This document shows, piece after piece, positions 23,804 through 33,816 of a stretch of DNA of 41,266 nucleotides (position 1 is the stretch's first letter; each line of letters opens with the position of its first letter). Source of the stretch: Alphaproteobacteria bacterium (GTDB lineage Bacteria; Pseudomonadota; Alphaproteobacteria; Caulobacterales; Caulobacteraceae); assembly GCA_025359785.1 (NCBI GenBank), contig JANYET010000022.1, positions 1 through 41,266 on the forward strand. The letters are read 5' to 3'. The notes under the pieces are model-generated. The model worked only from the letters and a program-made list of their open reading frames with translations. It did no database searches and had not been told where the DNA came from. Position numbers and translations under genes: made by a program.

Positions 23804-25501
23804 GTGTCCGCGTCCCCCGTCATCGAGGCCGAGGGCGTTGGCCGCCGATTTGGCGCGCGCACCGTCCTGCAGGACGTCAGCTTCCGGGTCGAACCCGGAG
23901 AGGTGTTCGCCATCGTGGGGCCGGACGGCGCCGGCAAGACGACCCTGTTGCAGATGCTCGCCGCCATCCTTCGGCCAAGCCTGGGATCTTGCCGCGTGCT
24001 GGGCGAGGACGTCCGCAAGCGTCCAGACCGGGTGCAGGCTCGCGTCGGCTACATGTCGCAGGGCTTCTCCCTGTACGACCGGCTGACGGTCGCCGAGAAC
24101 ATCGCCTTCGCCGCGGGCATCCGCGACGTGCCGAAGGAAGCCCTCGTCGCCCGAAAGGCCAAGCTCGTGGCCATGGCCGGTCTGGAGCGGTTCCAAGACC
24201 GGCGGGAGGGGGCGCTCTCCGGCGGGATGCGCAAGAAGCTCGCGCTGTGCGCCAACCTCATCCACGAGCCGCCGCTGCTGATCCTCGACGAGCCCAGTCT
24301 TGGCGTCGATCCGCTGTCGCGCCGGGAGTTGTGGCGCATCCTGGAGGCGGCCCGCGCGGAGGGCCGCTCGATCGTGTTCGCCACCTCCTACATGGACGAG
24401 GCGGACGCCAGCGACCGGGTTCTGCTTCTGCGCGACGGACGGCCGCTGGCGCTCGGGACGCCGTCCGACCTGCGCAAGACCGCCCGCGCCCATGTCTACA
24501 GCGTCGGCACCGACGCGCCAGAGCTGGCCGAGGCGGCGCTGACAAGGCTCCCGGATGTGCTGAGCTTCCAACGGCGTTCCGCCGGCGAAGTGCGGGTCCA
24601 GCTGCGTACCGCCGGCGTGCCCCCCGACATCGGGCCTGACTTCCGTGACCTGAAGCCTGTCGAGCCCACCATGGAGGATGTGTTCACGGTGGCTTCGGCC
24701 CCGGCCGAGCCGATCGCGGTGTCGCAGACCGCGGTGCGCAGCCCGAGCCAGGAAATCCTCATCGCCGCGGAGCATGTCACTCAGCGCTTCGGCGACTTCG
24801 TCGCGGTGGATGACGTCAGCCTGCGGATCGCCGCCGGCGAAGTGCTGGGTCTCCTCGGCCCCAACGGCGCGGGCAAGACGACGCTGATCCGCATCCTGTG
24901 CGGCCTGCTCGCGCCCTCCGAAGGCCGCGCCGCGGTGGCCGGTTATGATGTCGCCCGGCAGAGCGAAAAGGTGCGCTCCAGCATCGGCTACGTCTCACAG
25001 AAGTTCTCGCTGTTCACCGATCTGACGGCGGAGGAGAACCTCATCTTCTTCGCGCGCGCCTATGGGGTTCCGTCCCCTGAGATGAAGACGCGCATTGCCT
25101 GGGCCTGTGAGCACGCGGGGGTGCCGCCGTCCGAGGCGGGTTTGGTCCGCAACCTTTCCAGCGCGGTCCGGCAGCGCCTGGCGCTGGCTTGCGCGATCCT
25201 GCACCGCCCGAAGGTGCTGTTCCTCGATGAACCCACGTCAGGCGTCGATCCGCTCTCAAGGTTCCGGTTCTGGCGGATGATCGCGGGGCTCGCCGCCGAC
25301 GGCGTCGCCGTGATCGTCTCGACCCACTACCTTGAGGAAGCCACCTACTGCGACAGACTCGGCCTGATGATGGACGGCCGGATGATCGCGCTCGGCACGC
25401 TCCAGGCCCTGATGGCCGACCTGGGGCTCACGGATCTGCGTGTCGAGGATGTGTTCCTGGGCTTCATCGCCCGCGAACGCGGCCAGGCGGCGGCCGCATG
25501 A
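23804..25501 (+). CDS. ABC exporter ATPase with two nucleotide-binding domains (YbhF-like)
   Basis: The 565-residue protein contains two fused ABC domains. Domain 1 has Walker A GPDGAGKTT (39-47), signature LSGGMRKKLAL and Walker B LLILDEPSLGVDPLS. Domain 2 has GPNGAGKTT, a degenerate signature LSSAVRQRLAL and VLFLDEPTSGVDPLS. A beta-rich linker with TMEDVFTVAS joins them. This is the YbhF-type arrangement serving two separate permeases. GTG 23804 follows the adaptor stop by five bases. The end overlaps the first permease by four bases (ATGA). Confidence 0.92.
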   Translation: MSASPVIEAEGVGRRFGARTVLQDVSFRVEPGEVFAIVGPDGAGKTTLLQMLAAILRPSLGSCRVLGEDVRKRPDRVQARVGYMSQGFSLYDRLTVAENIAFAAGIRDVPKEALVARKAKLVAMAGLERFQDRREGALSGGMRKKLALCANLIHEPPLLILDEPSLGVDPLSRRELWRILEAARAEGRSIVFATSYMDEADASDRVLLLRDGRPLALGTPSDLRKTARAHVYSVGTDAPELAEAALTRLPDVLSFQRRSAGEVRVQLRTAGVPPDIGPDFRDLKPVEPTMEDVFTVASAPAEPIAVSQTAVRSPSQEILIAAEHVTQRFGDFVAVDDVSLRIAAGEVLGLLGPNGAGKTTLIRILCGLLAPSEGRAAVAGYDVARQSEKVRSSIGYVSQKFSLFTDLTAEENLIFFARAYGVPSPEMKTRIAWACEHAGVPPSEAGLVRNLSSAVRQRLALACAILHRPKVLFLDEPTSGVDPLSRFRFWRMIAGLAADGVAVIVSTHYLEEATYCDRLGLMMDGRMIALGTLQALMADLGLTDLRVEDVFLGFIARERGQAAAA

Positions 25502-26595
25502 AACCGGCTCGCGTCCTGGCCTTCACCCGCAAGGAGGTGCTGGAGATCGTCCGCGATCCGATCACCGTGTCGGTCGCGCTCTTCATGCCGCTCGTGATCC
25601 TCTTCCTGTTCGGCTACGCGCTCTCCTTCGACGTCGAGAATGCGCCGCTGATCATCGTGGACCACGACAAGAGCGCGGCCAGCCGGGCGCTCTCCGACCA
25701 GTTCCTGAACACCACCTATTTTCGCCTTGTCAGCGCGCCGGACGACGAACGGGTCGCCGAACATGCCCTCATGCAGGGTCGGGCCCGGGCGGTTCTCTCA
25801 ATTCCTCCCGATTTCGGCCGCCGGCTCGCGCGCGGCGAAGCCGCGCCGGTCGAGTTCCTCGTGGACGGCACCTATGCCTCCACCGCGGCGATCGTCTCGG
25901 CCTACGGGCGGGCCATCATGTACGCCTTCCCGAACGGGACCTTGCAGCTCCCTGTCCAGCCGGAGGTCCGGGTCTGGTACAATCCGCAGCTGCGCAGCCG
26001 CGACTTCATCGTGCCGGGTCTGTTCGCGGTAATCCTGATGGCGTTCCCGCCGCTGCTCACCGCCCTCGCGGTCTCCCGCGAGAAGGAGCTGGGAACCATC
26101 GCCCAGATCTACGCCTCGCCGCTCACCAAGCCCGAGTTCATCATCGGCAAGCTCCTGCCCTACGCGGCGATCGCCGCCCTGCAGCTGGCCGTCGTGCTCG
26201 CCACCGGCTTCCTGTGGTTCAAGATCCCGATGCATGGAAGTCTGGGCCTGCTCGTGGCCCTGGGGCTGCTGTACGTCCTCTGCACGGTCTCCATCGGTCT
26301 GCTGATCTCGACCCTGGTGCGCACTCAGGTGGCCGCCATGCTGGTGACGCTGGTCGTCACCTTGATGCCGTCATTCCTGTTCTCGGGATTCATCTATCCG
26401 ATCTTCACCATGCCGGCGTTCTTCCAGGCCTACTCGGCGAAGATTCCGACCATGTATTTCGTGAATATCTCGCGCGGGATCGTCATGCGCGGTGCGGGCC
26501 TGGCAGAGCTATGGACCAATGTCGCGGTGTTGGTGGTCTACACCGTGGTCGTCCTGACGCTCGCGACCCTGCTGCTCAAGAAGCGGATCGGTTGA
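25498..26595 (+). CDS. ABC-2 type permease 1 (YbhS/YbhR-like)
   Basis: This 365-residue permease has an N-terminal helix (VSVALFMPLVILFLFGYAL), a large periplasmic domain (about 45-170, including LIIVDHDKSAASRALSDQF) and five more helices in the C-terminal half. The conserved EKELGTIAQIYASPLTKPEFIIGK block is present. The ABC2_membrane_3 layout matches the other permease, with which it would form a heterodimer. It starts in the ATGA overlap with the ATPase gene and ends in TGATG shared with the next gene, so production is coupled. Substrate unknown. Confidence 0.9.
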   Translation: MKPARVLAFTRKEVLEIVRDPITVSVALFMPLVILFLFGYALSFDVENAPLIIVDHDKSAASRALSDQFLNTTYFRLVSAPDDERVAEHALMQGRARAVLSIPPDFGRRLARGEAAPVEFLVDGTYASTAAIVSAYGRAIMYAFPNGTLQLPVQPEVRVWYNPQLRSRDFIVPGLFAVILMAFPPLLTALAVSREKELGTIAQIYASPLTKPEFIIGKLLPYAAIAALQLAVVLATGFLWFKIPMHGSLGLLVALGLLYVLCTVSIGLLISTLVRTQVAAMLVTLVVTLMPSFLFSGFIYPIFTMPAFFQAYSAKIPTMYFVNISRGIVMRGAGLAELWTNVAVLVVYTVVVLTLATLLLKKRIG

Positions 26596-27701
26596 TGAAT
26601 CCGGGACGCCTCTTCGGCCTGCTCGGCAAAGAGTTCGCGCAGATGCTGCGCGACCCGGTGGTGCTGTTCCTGATCCTCTGGTTGACCACCGTGGAGGTCG
26701 CCATGTGCACCCTGGCGGTCGGCATGGACGTCAAGAACCTGAAGCTGGGCCTGATGGACCACGACCGGTCGGCGGCCAGTCGCGCCTTGAGCAAGGCGCT
26801 AACCTCGGCGGACACCTTCGTCCTCGCAGGCGTCTTCACCTCGGAAGCTCAGGCCGAGGCTGGGCTGAAGAAAGGGAAGCTGGACGCCCTTGTCGAGATT
26901 CCCCCAGGCTTCGGCGCGCGTGTCGCCAGCGGACGGAAGACCTCGGTCGGGGTCGTCGTCGACGGCTCGAACGCCGACGTGGCGTCGCGCGCCCGAGCCT
27001 ACATCATCGAGATGACCGCCCGCTTCGCCCAGGAGCGCGTCATGGGCGCGATGCCGATGAAGGCCGGAGTCCAGCCGGCCGTGCGCGTCTGGTACAATCC
27101 CAACCTCACCAACACCCGGTTCGAAGCGCTCGCCATGCTCGCCCAGGCGGGGTTCATGCTGGCGGTGATCCTGCCGGCCGCGGGCATGGTCCGCGAGAAG
27201 CAGAACGGCACGCTGGAGCAGATCCGCGTGACTCCGATCCGGGCCCATGAGCTCTTCCTGGGCAAGGTTCTGCCGCCGGTCACCGTCACGCTGGGCTCGC
27301 TGCTTCCATCCCTCTTGGTGATCCGGCTGCTGCACGTGCCGATGAACGGCAGCGTGACGACGTTCCTGGGGCTCGAGGCGCTCTTTCTGCTCAGCGCCGT
27401 CTCAATCGGGATGTTCGTGGCGACGATCACCAGCACCCTGCAGCAGGCGTTGCTCACCAGCTTCTTCAGCCTCTTCCCGCTCCTTTTCCTCTCGGGCAGC
27501 GTTTCGCCCATCGAAAGCATGCCCAGGTGGCTACAGATCGCGTCCGAGGCCAGTCCGCTGCGCCACGGCATCGAGATCACCGCAGGACTCTTCCTGAAGG
27601 GGGCGGGCATGGGCGAACTCTGGCCCCATGCCGTCGCCCTCGCCGCGATCGGCGCGCCGCTGTTCGCGACAAGCTGGCTTCTCTTCCGCAGGCAGTGGTG
27701 A
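26595..27701 (+). CDS. ABC-2 type permease 2 (YbhR/YbhS-like)
   Basis: This 368-residue permease is a paralogue of the preceding one, with the same LGLMDHDRSAASRALSKA periplasmic block, VWYNPNLTNTRFEALAMLAQ and the EKQNGTLEQIRVTPIRAHEL cytoplasmic block. Six helices are visible, one N-terminal and five C-terminal. The ATG at 26595 overlaps the first permease stop (TGATG). The sequence runs directly into the dehydrogenase gene, where a GTG overlaps the stop. Confidence 0.9.
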   Translation: MNPGRLFGLLGKEFAQMLRDPVVLFLILWLTTVEVAMCTLAVGMDVKNLKLGLMDHDRSAASRALSKALTSADTFVLAGVFTSEAQAEAGLKKGKLDALVEIPPGFGARVASGRKTSVGVVVDGSNADVASRARAYIIEMTARFAQERVMGAMPMKAGVQPAVRVWYNPNLTNTRFEALAMLAQAGFMLAVILPAAGMVREKQNGTLEQIRVTPIRAHELFLGKVLPPVTVTLGSLLPSLLVIRLLHVPMNGSVTTFLGLEALFLLSAVSIGMFVATITSTLQQALLTSFFSLFPLLFLSGSVSPIESMPRWLQIASEASPLRHGIEITAGLFLKGAGMGELWPHAVALAAIGAPLFATSWLLFRRQW

Positions 27702-27706
27702 ACGCC

Positions 27707-28711
27707 ATGAAGATCGTGGTCTTCGAGGTCGCCGATTGGGAGCAACAGGCCTGCCTTGGCCTGCAGCCGCCGCACATCGTCGAGTGTCTCGAAGCCCCGC
27801 TGACGCTGGCCACCTCAGGCGACCACGGCGACGCAGAGGTCATCGCCACTTTCATCGGCTCCGACTTGAGCGCCGGCGTGCTGCGCCGCATGCCGAAGCT
27901 TCGGCTGATCGCCACCCGCTCCACGGGCTTCGACCACATCGACCTCGACTATTGCCGCCAGGCCGGCGTCACGGTCTGCAATGTTCCGGACTACGGAGAT
28001 CCGACGGTCGCCGAACATGTCTTCGCCCTGCTGCTGGCGCTCAGCCGGCGGATCGTCGAGGCCGCCGAGCGCACCCGGCGCGGCGACTTCTCGCAGGCCG
28101 GACTGCGAGGCTTCGACCTGGCCGGCAAGACCTTGGGCGTGGTCGGCGCCGGCCGGATCGGACGGCGGGTCGCCGCCATCGGCCGCGGCTTCGGCATGGA
28201 GGTCATTGCCTTCGACCCCCGGCCTGACCCCGACGCCGCCTTGGCCCTGGGGTTTCGCTATGCGCCGCTGGATGACCTGCTGGCCATCGCTGATGTCGTC
28301 AGTCTTCACCTGCCGGGCGGGGCCGACAGCCACAACATGATCGGCGCGCCGCAACTCGCACGGATGAAGCCCGGCGGTGTTCTGATCAACACCTCACGCG
28401 GCGGCGTCGTCGATGGTGAGGCCCTGGTCCGCGCGCTGGCGTCCGGTCACCTGGCGGGGGCGGGCCTCGACGTGGTGGCCGAGGAGGGGGCGTTGCGCGA
28501 GGAGGCGGAAATCTTCCGCGCCGAGGCTGCCGTCTCCATCGAACGCCTGCGGGTCCTGCTGGCCGACCACGCCCTGCTGGGTTTTTCCAACGTGATCATC
28601 ACCCCGCACGTCGCCTACGACACCCGCGAAGCCGTGGCTCGGATCGTCGAAACGACGGTCGCCAACATCCAGGCCTACGCACGCGGCGCGCCGCAGAACG
28701 TCGTGACCTGA
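27707..28711 (+). CDS. D-2-hydroxyacid (D-lactate-type) dehydrogenase
   Basis: The 334-residue NAD-dependent enzyme has the Rossmann motif GVVGAGRIGRRVAAI, the catalytic arginine in NTSRGGVVDGEAL and the catalytic histidine in ITPHVAYDT. The opening (MKIVVFEVADWEQQ) and the LIATRSTGFDHIDLDYC block are those of fermentative D-lactate dehydrogenases. The enzyme would regenerate NAD from pyruvate when respiration is limited. The GTG at 27698 (overlapping the permease stop) is an alternative start three codons earlier. It is the last gene of the exporter row, so an exported product could be linked to lactate metabolism, but this is unproven. Confidence 0.9.
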   Translation: MKIVVFEVADWEQQACLGLQPPHIVECLEAPLTLATSGDHGDAEVIATFIGSDLSAGVLRRMPKLRLIATRSTGFDHIDLDYCRQAGVTVCNVPDYGDPTVAEHVFALLLALSRRIVEAAERTRRGDFSQAGLRGFDLAGKTLGVVGAGRIGRRVAAIGRGFGMEVIAFDPRPDPDAALALGFRYAPLDDLLAIADVVSLHLPGGADSHNMIGAPQLARMKPGGVLINTSRGGVVDGEALVRALASGHLAGAGLDVVAEEGALREEAEIFRAEAAVSIERLRVLLADHALLGFSNVIITPHVAYDTREAVARIVETTVANIQAYARGAPQNVVT

Positions 28712-28793
28712 CCTAGGTCCTGGCCCCTTAACGAAGCTGTCCCGGCGGTCTCCAGCGACGTGCGCCTGCGCGCCCGGCCTTGAGCCGGACCGC

Positions 28794-30119
28794 TCAGGTG
28801 TGGCGCGTCGGTCTGGGCTCGGCGGGCCGACCCTGGGGTGAGGCCCCGTTTTGGGGCTCTCCCGCAGGTGGCGCCGCGTTCGACGGCGGCCCCGCAAGGC
28901 GCTTGGTGAGGCCCAGGCTCAACAGGAAGCCCACTCCGGTCAGCGCCGTGATCAGCACGAACGAGGCGTCCGGCAGCCATGCGACCTGGAACAGGAGGCC
29001 GCCGGCCGCAGAACCGACCGTGACGCCGAGACTGGAGGCCGCGGTCTGCTTGCCCAGTTCCGTGCCCTGCGTCGCGCCGGCCTTGCTGGAGATCCAGTAG
29101 GTCAGGATCGGCGATAGGATGCCGGCGCTCGCAGCCACGGCGCCGATCACGGCGAGCATCAGCCGAAAATCGGTCGCGCGCGGCACAAGCAGCAGGCCGA
29201 CCGCGAGGATTCCCAGGGCAGGCGCGATGAACCGACGCGTGGTTTCCGGATGCACCCACGGCGAGAAGACGGCGGCCTGCACCACGAACATCACCAGGCT
29301 GCATTCGGTGAACATCAGGGCGATCTGGTACTGAGTGAGGCCGAGTTCCTGCTTGCCCCGCAGCGCCAGTCCGACCTCGAACACGCCAACCCCGGCTGAC
29401 ACGATGAAGGCCAGCGCGAGCAGTCTGGGAACCAGCCAGCGACCGCTCTGCGTCGTGACCCGCTGAATGCCCGCCGCGACCGCGATGGGAGCCTTTCCGG
29501 GGAGCGCCGCCGCCGCGCCGATCGCCACGAGAAAGGCCAGTATCGCCGAGCCCGCGAGGGGGAAGGCCAGCGAGCCTGCGGGCGTGGCGGTCCCCATGAT
29601 GCCGCCGCCGCGGGCGACGAATACGCCCAGTGTAGGCCCGAGCAGGAACCCACTGATGCCGGCGAGGCTGACGAAGGTGAGCTGGCGGGCGCGGGCCTTT
29701 TCGGTGGTGACGAGGTCGGCGATCGCCGCCAACGCCACCGGCGTGACCGCGGCGGCGAAGACGCCGCTCAGGAAGCGCTCAGCGTAAACGGCCGGGAGCG
29801 TCTCGAAGAAGGCGGCGGTCATCGTCGTCGCACCGAACCCGATCAGGCCGAACAGCAGAATTCTGCGACGCCCGTACCGATCCGACATCCACCCCCAGGC
29901 CGGCGCGAATAGGAAGAGTGAGAGCGTGTAGAGCGCGGTCAGCAGGCCTGTGGAACGGGAAACCTGCGCCGCGCCGCCGGAGCCGCCTAGTAGCCGCTCA
30001 AGCAGGTAAGGCAGCAGCGGCAGCACAACGCCGTAGCCGATCGAGACCGTGAACACCGACAGCATCAGCACCGCCATGGTGGCGGGGGGAACCCCTTTGG
30101 GGCGGATTCTATCGGTCAC
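28794..30119 (-). CDS. MFS transporter
   Basis: This 441-residue transporter has twelve predicted helices. The family loop motif appears as [19 protein letters not shown] between helices 2 and 3. The pattern [24 protein letters not shown] opens the fold, with [19 protein letters not shown] in helix 5. It resembles drug/tetracycline-type exporters; substrate unknown. I chose the GTG at 30119, four bases overlapping the ATPase stop (GTGA), which implies coupling; a longer frame to 30368 lies inside the ATPase gene. The C-terminal ~40 residues are a disordered Pro/Ala tail. A weak hairpin (28774-28788) lies at its 3' end. Confidence 0.88.
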   Translation of the reverse strand: MTDRIRPKGVPPATMAVLMLSVFTVSIGYGVVLPLLPYLLERLLGGSGGAAQVSRSTGLLTALYTLSLFLFAPAWGWMSDRYGRRRILLFGLIGFGATTMTAAFFETLPAVYAERFLSGVFAAAVTPVALAAIADLVTTEKARARQLTFVSLAGISGFLLGPTLGVFVARGGGIMGTATPAGSLAFPLAGSAILAFLVAIGAAAALPGKAPIAVAAGIQRVTTQSGRWLVPRLLALAFIVSAGVGVFEVGLALRGKQELGLTQYQIALMFTECSLVMFVVQAAVFSPWVHPETTRRFIAPALGILAVGLLLVPRATDFRLMLAVIGAVAASAGILSPILTYWISSKAGATQGTELGKQTAASSLGVTVGSAAGGLLFQVAWLPDASFVLITALTGVGFLLSLGLTKRLAGPPSNAAPPAGEPQNGASPQGRPAEPRPTRHT

Positions 30120-32797
30120 GCCGGCGCGAGCGTGGCGCCAGGCTTCGGGCCGGCCGCGGGTTTCGCCGGCGCGGCGGCCGAAGGCGGCTGGGACGCGCCC
30201 TGGCGGCGGATACCATCCAGCTTGGTGCGTTTCAGCATCAGCGCGTTGATGGCTACGATCGCCGTGCTGCCGGACATCGCGATCGCCGCGATGCTCGGCC
30301 CCAGCAGGAACGGGTAGAGCACGCCCGCGGCCAGCGGGAAGGCGATGACGTTGTAGCCGACCGCCCACGCTAGATTCTGGTGCATCTTGCGAAGCGTCGC
30401 CCGGGAGAGCTCGAGGGCGCCGACGACGTCGAAGGGATCGCTCTTCATCAGCACGATGTCGGCGCTCTCCATCGCCACATCCGTGCCGGCCCCGATCGCG
30501 AACCCGACGTCGGCTTGGGTGAGGGCCGGCGCGTCGTTCACGCCGTCGCCGACCATGCCGACCTTCTTGCCCTGGGCCTGCAGCTCCTTGACCTTGCCGG
30601 ACTTGTCGCCGGGCAGCACGTCGGCGAACACCATGTCGATCCCGAGGCTCTTGGCGATGCGCTCCGCCGTGCCCTGGTTGTCGCCGGTCAGCATGGCGAC
30701 CTCGACGCCGCGGGCGCGCAGCACCTTGATCGCTTCCACCGCGGTCGGTCTGATGGCGTCGGCGATCGCGATCAGGCCGACCAGCTTGCCGCCCACCGCG
30801 AGGTGAACGACCGTGCGTCCGGCGCCCTGAAGTTCCTCGGATTTCGCGCCAAGGGCGCCCAGGTCGATCTTGTGCTCGGTCATCAGGCGCTTGTTTCCGA
30901 GCAAGGCCGTCTTGGCCCCGATCTGGGCCTGGGCGCCCTTGCCCTCGATGTTCTTGAATCCGGTGGCCCTGGGGGTTTTCACCTTGGCGGCCCGCCGCAG
31001 GATCGCCTGCGCCAGGGGATGGTCCGAGCCTGCGTCCACCGCCGCCGCGGCGGAGAGCAGCTGCTCTTCAGTGGCGCCCGGCGCGGTCACCAGGTCGACC
31101 ACCTCGGGCTGACCCATCGTCAGGGTGCCGGTCTTGTCGAAGATGATGACGTTCAGCTTGGTGGCGTCCTCGAGCGCCGCGGCGTTCTTGAACAGGATTC
31201 CGTTCATGGCCCCGAGCCCGGTGCCGACCATGATCGCCATCGGGGTCGCCAGGCCCAAGGCGTCGGGGCAGGCGATGACGAAGACGGTGATCATCAGGCT
31301 GATCGCAAAGAGCAGGGGCTGGCCGATCACCCAGAACCAGACGCCAAAGGTCAGGAGACCGACGCCGATCGCCGCCCAGACCAGCCACTGCGCCGCGCGG
31401 TCGGCCAGCAGCTGCGAGGGCGCCTTAGAATTCTGGGCTTCCTGGACGAGCTTGACGATCTGGGCGAGCGCGGTGTCCGCCCCGACCTTGGTCGCGCGGT
31501 ACTGGAATGTGCCGCTCTTGTTGATGGTCGCGCCGATCACCGTGTCGCCGACCGTCTTGTCGACCGGCATGGATTCGCCGGTAAGCATCGACTGATCGAC
31601 GAGGGACGACCCCTCGAGCACGGTCCCGTCGACCGGGATCTTGTTTCCCGGGCGGATCACGACGATGTCCCCGGCGATCACTTCGGCGGTCGGCACCTCG
31701 ACCTCCTTACCGTCCCGCAGCACCGAGGCCTTGGGCGGCGCCAGGTCCATCAGGGCGCGGATGGCCTCAGACGCCCCGGCCCGGGCGCGCATCTCCAGCC
31801 AATGGCCGAGCAGGATGAAGTCCAGCAGGATGACCGCGGCTTCGTAGAACTGTTCGCCGCCGTAGAAGAACGTCGATCCGACGCTGAACAGGTAGCCCGT
31901 GCCGACGCTGAGCACGACGAGCACGGCCATATTGGCGACGCCGGCGCGGATCGAACGGTAGGCGGCGACGAGGAACGGCCAGACCGGATAGAGGATGGCG
32001 CCGCTGGCCAGGACAAACAGCACAAGATCGAGCCGCAGGCCGAAGGGGGGCGGGACTTTCATGAAGTCGAGGCCCATCGGCTGGAAGAGGAAGACGGGCA
32101 GGCTGAAGGCGAGCGCGATCCAGAACCGGTTGCGCATGTCGCGGACCATGGCCGGCAGGTCGTGACCGGCGCCATGCCCCATTTCCTGCGCCATGGCGTC
32201 GCTCTTCGACGCGTGAGCGTCATGGCCCCCATGCGCGCGGTTCGCGGGAGCGCGTTCGACGTCAGATGGAGACAGGGGGCCCGAGGTCTGGGCGTCGCCG
32301 CTCGGCGCCCCATGCCCGGCATGATCATGGCTCGAAGCGCCTGGCGCTTTCGCCTCGACCTGCGTTGTCGGCGCGGCTTTGCCGTCGCCAGAGTGCGGAG
32401 CGGCGGCGTCGGCCTGGGACGCTTTGGTGGCCAGCGCCTTTAACCCGGCGGACGTATGAGGCTTTGCCGGGGGCGGTTGCGTGTGCGCCCCGTGCGCCCG
32501 GACGTGGGCGACGGCGTGGCCGCCGGCGCGCGTCCGCCGGCGCGCAGGCGACATCGCCGGCTGTTCACAAGCGTGTTTGGGCAGGGCCTCGCCGGTGCAA
32601 TGAAAGCCACAAGCCTCGATCGCCGCCTGGATGGTGGAAAGCCGGATCTTGGCGGAATCGTAGGTGACTGTCGTAAGCCCGGAGACGGGGCTGACGGAAA
32701 CGTCCGTGACCCCCGCCAGGCCGCGTAGCTGGCGCTCAATCCCGTGGGCGCCGAGAACCGAGAAGAGGTCGGCGACTTCGAGCGTGCTTTTGGTCAT
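30116..32797 (-). CDS. P1B-type heavy-metal ATPase with CPD motif
   Basis: This 893-residue metal pump opens with a ferredoxin-like HMA domain (residues 5-68) that lacks the CxxC pair (VLGAHGIER in its place). A long His-rich linker follows (about 75-215: HDHAGHG, HGGHDAH, GHGAGHD). The pump core has the phosphatase TGES at 407-410, phosphorylation site D554 in DKTGTLT, and [10 protein letters not shown]. The intramembrane motif is CPD (510-512, [12 protein letters not shown]) instead of CPC or CPH. TM7 has YN and TM8 MSGST, which fits copper/silver CopB-like (P1B-3) pumps. ATG 32797 is preferred; the extra 53 residues of a longer frame look non-coding. It overlaps the MFS gene by four bases. 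Confidence 0.9.
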   Translation of the reverse strand: MTKSTLEVADLFSVLGAHGIERQLRGLAGVTDVSVSPVSGLTTVTYDSAKIRLSTIQAAIEACGFHCTGEALPKHACEQPAMSPARRRTRAGGHAVAHVRAHGAHTQPPPAKPHTSAGLKALATKASQADAAAPHSGDGKAAPTTQVEAKAPGASSHDHAGHGAPSGDAQTSGPLSPSDVERAPANRAHGGHDAHASKSDAMAQEMGHGAGHDLPAMVRDMRNRFWIALAFSLPVFLFQPMGLDFMKVPPPFGLRLDLVLFVLASGAILYPVWPFLVAAYRSIRAGVANMAVLVVLSVGTGYLFSVGSTFFYGGEQFYEAAVILLDFILLGHWLEMRARAGASEAIRALMDLAPPKASVLRDGKEVEVPTAEVIAGDIVVIRPGNKIPVDGTVLEGSSLVDQSMLTGESMPVDKTVGDTVIGATINKSGTFQYRATKVGADTALAQIVKLVQEAQNSKAPSQLLADRAAQWLVWAAIGVGLLTFGVWFWVIGQPLLFAISLMITVFVIACPDALGLATPMAIMVGTGLGAMNGILFKNAAALEDATKLNVIIFDKTGTLTMGQPEVVDLVTAPGATEEQLLSAAAAVDAGSDHPLAQAILRRAAKVKTPRATGFKNIEGKGAQAQIGAKTALLGNKRLMTEHKIDLGALGAKSEELQGAGRTVVHLAVGGKLVGLIAIADAIRPTAVEAIKVLRARGVEVAMLTGDNQGTAERIAKSLGIDMVFADVLPGDKSGKVKELQAQGKKVGMVGDGVNDAPALTQADVGFAIGAGTDVAMESADIVLMKSDPFDVVGALELSRATLRKMHQNLAWAVGYNVIAFPLAAGVLYPFLLGPSIAAIAMSGSTAIVAINALMLKRTKLDGIRRQGASQPPSAAAPAKPAAGPKPGATLAPA

Positions 32798-32991
32798 GAT
32801 GTTCGCTTCCAATCCGCCGGCCTGTCGATTGCGTCGCAGGGCCGCCCGTGGCCGGGGACCGAGGTCACGTCCCGGTGGCCCGATCCTGGAAATCTCGCTG
32901 CGCCGGTTAGCCGCCTTGACGTAGCGGGCGGCCGGCGTGCGACCGGGCCGGCCCATCCAGACCGACCCGTGCCCCGGCTATGTTGCCGCGA

Positions 32992-33570
32992 CTAAGCTGC
33001 CGCGACGTGCTCGGCATGACGCAGATGGGCGGCGTGGCCGGCGTGCTCCGCGCAGGTGCCTTCGTGGACGTTCAACTCGGTCGGCGAGGCCGCCTTCAGG
33101 ATCGCCTTCGCCTGGTTGATCTGTTCGGGCGAACCATGCGCCATGACCAGGAAGTGGTCGGCTTTCACCGCTTCCTCGTAACGGACGATGGAGTCCTTCG
33201 GGATGCCGATGCTCACCAGCGCGCCGGTCAGGGCGCTGACGCCACCCACGAGAACCGCGCCCTCGACGGCGCCGAACAGCATTGCGGTCAGGTGGCCCAG
33301 GACGACCACCGGTCCGAACAGCGGAATGGTCATGAACAGTCCGCCCGCGAACAGGCCCCAGAGGCCGCCCCAGAAGGCGCCGTTCTTGCCCCAGAGCTTG
33401 ATGCGGTCGCCGATGTTGTAGAAGCCGATCACCTTCTCGTCGGTGTGGTAGCCCTTCCCGACGATGGTCAACTGCTTGAACGGAAAGGTGGTCTCGCCCA
33501 GGGCCTTGATGGCGCGCTCCGCTTGCGCGTGGCTGTCGAACACGGCGACGGCGACATTCTCTTCACTCAT
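32992..33570 (-). CDS. DUF1269 / YflT-like stress protein
   Basis: This 192-residue protein has an N-terminal YflT-like domain (VAVAVFDSHAQAERAIKAL), then a glycine-rich hydrophobic stretch (GAFWGGLWGLFAGGLFMTIPLFGPVVVLG and GAVEGAVLVGGVSALTGALVSIGI) and a soluble end with KADHFLVMAHGSPEQINQA. This matches DUF1269 proteins, which accompany stress genes. The His-rich tail (EHAGHAAHLRHAEHV) may bind metal. It lies 194 bp before the ATPase on the same strand and could lead that operon. Confidence 0.8.
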   Translation of the reverse strand: MSEENVAVAVFDSHAQAERAIKALGETTFPFKQLTIVGKGYHTDEKVIGFYNIGDRIKLWGKNGAFWGGLWGLFAGGLFMTIPLFGPVVVLGHLTAMLFGAVEGAVLVGGVSALTGALVSIGIPKDSIVRYEEAVKADHFLVMAHGSPEQINQAKAILKAASPTELNVHEGTCAEHAGHAAHLRHAEHVAAA

Positions 33571-33816
33571 GTGCTTAGTCCTCAGCTGAGATCAGGCCGG
33601 CGGTGCGCGCGGCGGCGACGTCAAGAAAGGACGCGCGGCGGGCAGGGCCATTACACCGCAATCGGTTCGCCAGACGGCCGAGGTTTCCGCGCCCCATGGC
33701 CGATCAAGGTGGCCCGGGGTTCAACGGGCCGACGCCGCACGAAGCCAAAATTCTGCGAGCGCCCGTCGCCTCCGCTCGACGTCACTTCCCATCGAGACCT
33801 CAGGACCCCAATCACA

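Noticed and set aside
33698..33715. CGATCAAGG half-site near the DUF6629 gene
   Set aside because: Only one half of the FixK box is present.
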